A stretch of 64,000 bases of DNA from Leptasterias polaris (taxonomy: Eukaryota; Echinodermata; Asteroidea; Forcipulatida; Asteriidae): the NCBI GenBank assembly GCA_037783415.1, contig JAZGTN010000213.1, forward strand, positions 1,240,001-1,304,000. The letters run 5' to 3'. The translations under genes and the position numbers were made by a program. Shown one piece after another: positions 25,801-31,800 of the stretch (positions are counted from its first letter, which is position 1; each line of letters starts with the position of its first letter). Under the pieces are notes generated by a model that had not been told where the DNA came from, ran no database searches, and was given only the letters and a program-made list of their open reading frames with translations.

Positions 25801-28800
25801 TGGTACAATGAAAACGAGTCTTCGGTTTCGGCATATTTAGTTTGCACCCGGTTTTCACTTAAATAGTCAGACCCACATGTACTTTTCAAGAATTCGGAGT
25901 ATTCAGTGTCTAACGGTACAGGATGAAAGACGTAATTGCTAAGGCGATTTTTGACGTCACTATCTGAATGGTTTGTGTCTGTATTGCTTAAGCTTTCGTT
26001 AAAGGTGTTGTCACTTGAATAGCTACTAGACATGGTAATTTAAATCACAATAACGCATTATGAAGGAATTAGAATACACAGCAAGCATAAACACATTTTT
26101 TGTATTAAATACGTACAGTAAACACAAGTATTTGATAACATAGGCGGGTTTTGAAATGATATAATAATAAGATGATATGCCAAATATTGAATGATCATAA
26201 TGATAGTTATTAAGGATGGCGGTAATTAGGGATAAGGAGGAAAACATACAATACTTAACAAATGGTAGTGACAGGTGGAATGACTGGTGATTCATCCTGA
26301 GGTTGGGTCGATCGCAGTCTCCCCGAGACGGAAGGACTTAAATGAACCACGGTGAAGTTTGTATTTGATGACCGCTGGAACGGACCATGGAATATAAGCA
26401 AAGTCGACGCGTTCATCTCTGCGGATGGACGGTAGATGAACCTGGCGAAGTTCTTTGCGGGCGTTCTTGACAGAACATGTGACGTCGTCAGAAATGAAGA
26501 CTTGAGATCCCATGTATGGATTGTTCTTGAGGGACCTCGATGCACTTTTTAGAACAAGTTGACGATCTGTGTATCGAAGTAGCCTGCAATGGATTGGACG
26601 GGGTCGAGAGACTGATGGGTCGTTACTGGACTCCGCACCGGTAGCTGCGCGCCGATGTGTCGGAGTACGGTGAGCTCTCTCTACCTCAATCTGGTCACCA
26701 CCGTCTAGCTTCATATGGTCGACGAAGAAACCCGTCAGGAACTGTTCGATGGTATTGTTTCCCTCGGATTTCTCTGGGATGCCATGCAGGACGATGTTGT
26801 TCCTTCTGCTTCGATTTTCCAGATCGTCGATGCGATACTCAAGCTTGGAGCAGTATGAATGGTTAGCATCCGAACGGTTGTTGATCATACGGGTGCATGA
26901 CAGGTGCTTGTCGCTGACCAAGTCCATGCTGGATTTCAAGTCGCTGATTTCATCATCATGGTTGGAGACGGCAAGTGTCACATCTGACAGCTTGCTTTCC
27001 AGGTCGGAAATTTTTGTACCCATTGTACCCAAGGTCTCCAGGATCTTATCAAGCTTGCTGTTGACTTGTTCCATTGCGTCACGACAAGAACAATGGTGGC
27101 CGCCATCTTGATCGTCACTCAGATTGGTGCGTGAGCATGGCTGATCTTTATTGTGTTTTCTTGACGATCTTGATGATTTTCTGGCTTCCAATGGCTCAGA
27201 CATGGTCAGGCGATTATTTGTGAAGATTGAGAATGAAGTAAATTGAGGTCAGTAGAACATTAATGTTGTTTTGATAGATTTTCTCGGGGAGCGATCTAGA
27301 CCCTGTCTGCCAGCTATGCACTCACTTCAGATGACCGTTTCTTCAAACTTTTTAAAGACAATGTAATAATGTGAAGTTGTTACACAAACTTTGAACTATA
27401 TAAAACAATATTTTGTGGATGATGGCTTTCAATTTAGGATTTGAAATTTTGGGGCCATGTCCACTCCATCATGGAATTGCCCATATGCCCCAAACTCCTA
27501 GCACAAACCCGTCCTTGGTGCATGGATCCATACACTGTTATTACTCATGTACTGTAGATATAAACTGAGTGTATTTTTGTATCATGTGCATGTACATATA
27601 GTATAGTGTGTGTGACTATTCGTTGTCGCACCTTGATCCTTTGTACTTTTAAAAACATTCAAGGCAGAGCTAATTATGCTTATATAAAACAGATTCTTAT
27701 TGGTTTACCCAGTAACTCCTTGCTGCGACGCCAATCACAGGCTGTTGCATACACTGTGTACATGTGTTCACGCATACACACAAGTGGATAAAGCGCACAC
27801 TCGTCAGTGCGGAGGTCAAGGCTACGAGCCTGTGATTGTCCATCATATAGAATAAACCGCCATGATCTTGCATACACTGTATATCAAAATCAGGAAAATA
27901 AAGAAACACATAAAATTCGGTTACAGAATGCTCAAAGCTGTCGTCCTGACGGACACCATGTGCGTGGGTGCGACTGTGTATCATCCTTAGAGACTCTGTT
28001 TGTGGGTTGCTGATCAGCCAATCCCAGCGGTCTTCTATAAAACCAGTAAGAACAAGACCAGTGAGGCCATGTACAGTATGGAAACTCTACATTTTCTTGA
28101 CCTCTGTTTTCTTCTTCTTTCTCTTTTGTAGGTTGCAATAATGATTGGGTCGTCCATCTTTAAGATTGCTAGTAAACATTTTTCAGTTGAATCCTTCATG
28201 AGGCCTGTCCTCGTCATATCAGCGCTGGCTCTTTGTGTGCCGATTTTTATGCCATTGGTGAGTTCTTTCTTATTTCGTCGCTATTAACGTGTCACAAAAT
28301 GGCATTGCAAAATCCATGTTACACTGAGCCTGTGATTTGTCAAGATATTTTTCTGATGTTAGGATTTTTTGTTCCGCTTCCTTTGTCTTTAAATTTTCTC
28401 AGAAAAGGTGAAGATACATTTGTAAATTGAGGGCAAGAAAGACAAGCCCCTGTTACGACTTAACATTTAATTTTTTATGAGTTGATGTAGAGAGCCTGTA
28501 AATCTACATGCGGGTATGTGATTTGTCAAGATATTTCACTGACCTTGCAAGGTTTTAAACGGCTGTTTAAGACCAAGGCACTACTACTCTTTTATTCCCA
28601 TTCATAAATGCCCTTTTTGTTGAAAATCTCAAAACTTTTCTGTAAATTGTTGGTAATTGTCAATTCCTGTCTTGTCCGCAGGCTCCATTTCATGAAAAGT
28701 CAAATTGCATGCGACGCTCAAGGGTTGTACTTACACATGTATGTGCGCTTACTAATAGTTTTTACATTGAGTAATGGTATTTTTGCATAAGCTTGTGCGC

Positions 28801-31800
28801 CATATATTTAAATGCTCCTCACCATGTTTAAATCGCACGTTTAAACATGGCCACGTGCACATGATTTCCTCTCGACCAATCAGAATGGATAAACTATCCT
28901 GGGTATTTATGAATGTTTTTTTGTTTAAGTGCAATATTTATAGGTTTTCTTGCCAATATCGCGTTTTTAACATACAATTGAGTGTTATTGTTAACAATCT
29001 TAATAATAACAATCTTTTGTTTATTCCTTTCTAAAAGCTTTCAATACATTTTTGAATGTAAATTTGTTCATGCAAGTCAGCTGTTAGCTTGACGATCAAA
29101 TACAATTAAACCATTTTAAATCAAATCAAATCAACGATATTTATAGTACTAATGAGGTAAAGTTAATTTCGAAGTTATTCATGTGATTTGAATGTCATGA
29201 TTGTCGCATGTATTTTCGTTTGTTAGGTCAAACTTGATGACTTAGTCTCTTCAGGGCCCAAATTTATAGAGCTGCTGAATCAGAAAATATTGCTTAAAAA
29301 GTTGCTAAGCAAAAATGATCAGGATACCAGTCACATATTGTACAAGTGACATGGTAATTTGGTTGGCAACCTTATTCTGGTAGGCTAATTTTGGTGTGCT
29401 TAAGCAGCTCTATGAAATTGGCCCCTGATCTGAGAAGAGTTGCACAAGTCTAAAATTTGGAATATGGTTGTATTTTTGGCAGAGTCAGCCCATGGTGTTC
29501 TTAGGCTTTCTAGTGTTTGAATGCTGCGTGGGAGTATTTTGGCCCTCAATGGGTACCATGAGAGGGAAGTACGTGCCAGAAGAAGGTGAGCTTTTGAACC
29601 TAGTAAAATGGGGGAAAGGGGGAATATGAAGGCATTTTGAATGCTGCATTGGTATCTTTTAGCCCTCTCTGGGTACCATGAGAGGGAAATACGTGCCGGA
29701 AGAAGGTGAGCTTTTGTAACCTAGTAAAATGGAGAAAAAGGGTATATGAAGGCATTTTGAATGCTTCAAGGGTATCTTTTTACATGTCAGAAGATGGTGA
29801 GCTTAATGACCCACTTACATTAAATCAGTTGATATTTTAATAAAACCTCAGGAGAGGAAAGAATGTTCAGATTGATTTTATGTACAAATGACAGTTTAAC
29901 CAAAAAGTTTTTGCTTTCATCCTCAACAGCTCGGTCTACCATCATGAACTTCTTCAGGATTCCTTTGAATATGATTGTTATATTCCTACTTTTACAGGTG
30001 AGTATAGACCCAATCTATTTTTGGTCATTTTGAATAATGTCCTGTCCAAGTACTCTTATTACCGGGATCCATAATGCTTGACTATGCTTCGCACTCGGGT
30101 TTGTACCTTGCATCACGTTGGCGCTTTTGCATCATTTGTCAAAGAGGCTGGAGATGGAACACAGCGTAATTGATGGACTATGTCTACCTGGTAATGTTTA
30201 TTCTTGGGCTCTTCTATAAGAAATTCAAAGGGTGTGCATTTCATCGGCAAAGAACAAGATGTTCCCTACGATTCCATTGTTTGGAAGGAAAGCATCCTTA
30301 AGCCTTTGAGCTTTTTGTTAGAAAGAAAAACAGAATACAGAGACAAAAAGAAAACAGATTACTGTGGAACATTATGGTGTCCATGTCCAAGAGACTTGTG
30401 TCCTTGCCAAAGAGACTTTTGTCCTTGTCCAAGACACATGTGTCCTTGCCCAATACACTTGTGTCCTTGCCTGAGACACTTGTGTCCTTGCTTGAGACAC
30501 TTGTGTCCTTGCCAAAGAGACTTGTGTCTTTGTCCAAGACAATTATGTCCTTGCCTTAGACACTTGTGTCCTTGCCTTAGACACTTGTGTCCTTGCCTTA
30601 GACACTTGTGTCCTTGCCAAAGAGACTTGTGGCCATACATTTTACACTCTTGTCCTTGCCAAAGACACTTGTGTCCTAACCTTGGACACTTGTGACTTTA
30701 CCTTTTACACTTGTGTCCTTGCCAATACACTTGTGTCCTTGCCAGTACACTTGTGTCCTTGCCTGAGACACTTGTTTCCTACCCAATACACGTGTGACCT
30801 TGCCAATGACACTTGTGTCCTTGCCAAAGACACTTGTGTCCTTGTCCAAGACACGTGTGTCCTTGTCCAAGACACGTGTGTCCTTGCCAAAGAGACGTGT
30901 GTCCTTGCCAAAGAGACTGTGAGAGCAGACTGTGGGTTTGAGTCCCGGTCGTGACTCTTGTGTCATTAAGCAAGCCACTTAACCATTACTGCTGTGCCTT
31001 CAGATGGGGCGCGCGCGTAAAGCCATTGGTCTTGTGTGTTGTGTAATGCACGTAAAATAGCCCAGTGCACTTATCGTAAAGAGAAGGGGTTCGCCCTGGT
31101 GTTCCTGGTTTGATTGGCTGCATGTTGCACCACAGCACCTTGTAAACCATTACATGGTGCTATGTAAGGGAATAGGTCTCATACTTCAAAAACGTAGCTC
31201 CACATACCTTGCAGGAAAATACTGACTGTTGAAGTGCCTTGAGCGTCACTGAGTGATGGATATGAGCGCTATATATACTTGTGACCTTGCCCAGGACACT
31301 TGTGTCCATACTCAAGACACTTGCGTCCTTAGACAAGTCACTTGTGTCGTTAGCTAAGACGCTTGTGTCCTTCCCAAAGACACTGTTGTTTTTGAGCAAG
31401 ATACTTTTGTTCGTTAACAAGACAATCTTGAGCAACTCACTTAGCCATAATTACCCTACCGTATGGATGGGATATTAAACCACATGTCCTTGAGTGGGAT
31501 CATAAGGGAATAGTGCGGTGAAGAGGTTTTCAACTAGTTGTTTAAACCTGATGAGGCCTGGTTTCTTGATTTCTTTTGCCGAGACGTGAGAACAAATCTG
31601 GCAGTTTTGCCTCAGCTCACCTTGACTGCATGCTTTTGTTAAGCGCTGAGTAGCAAACTATCATACTCAAGTTTCAAACTTGTCTTAGCCAAACATGCAA
31701 TCTACCAATTTAGATTTGGCTGTGAAATTTGTGCCCTCCGCACAATCATCTGACAGCGCCCTCTTTTGGCTCAATAAGGTCAGGTCATGTTTAATCATTT

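Larger units (their letters stand above)
22622..27330 (-). mobile_element. Full-length-looking LINE, CR1/L2/Jockey-like
   Basis: Antisense in intron 6 of MFSD5. From its 5' end (about 27330, not sharply defined) it has ORF1, a 258-bp spacer, ORF2 and a 3' UTR ending in tandem CCTGAAA units rather than poly-A. Both ORFs are uninterrupted and all visible catalytic motifs are present, so it may be a recent insertion. A microsatellite tail and an FADD reverse transcriptase fit the CR1/L2/Jockey assemblage; the exact clade is not decided. I did not find a clear target duplication. Confidence 0.85.

Noticed and set aside
30204..30954. Cys-Pro-rich ORFs in the 21-bp minisatellite
   Set aside because: Seven-codon periodicity of a 21-bp non-coding repeat; no start context, no family resemblance.
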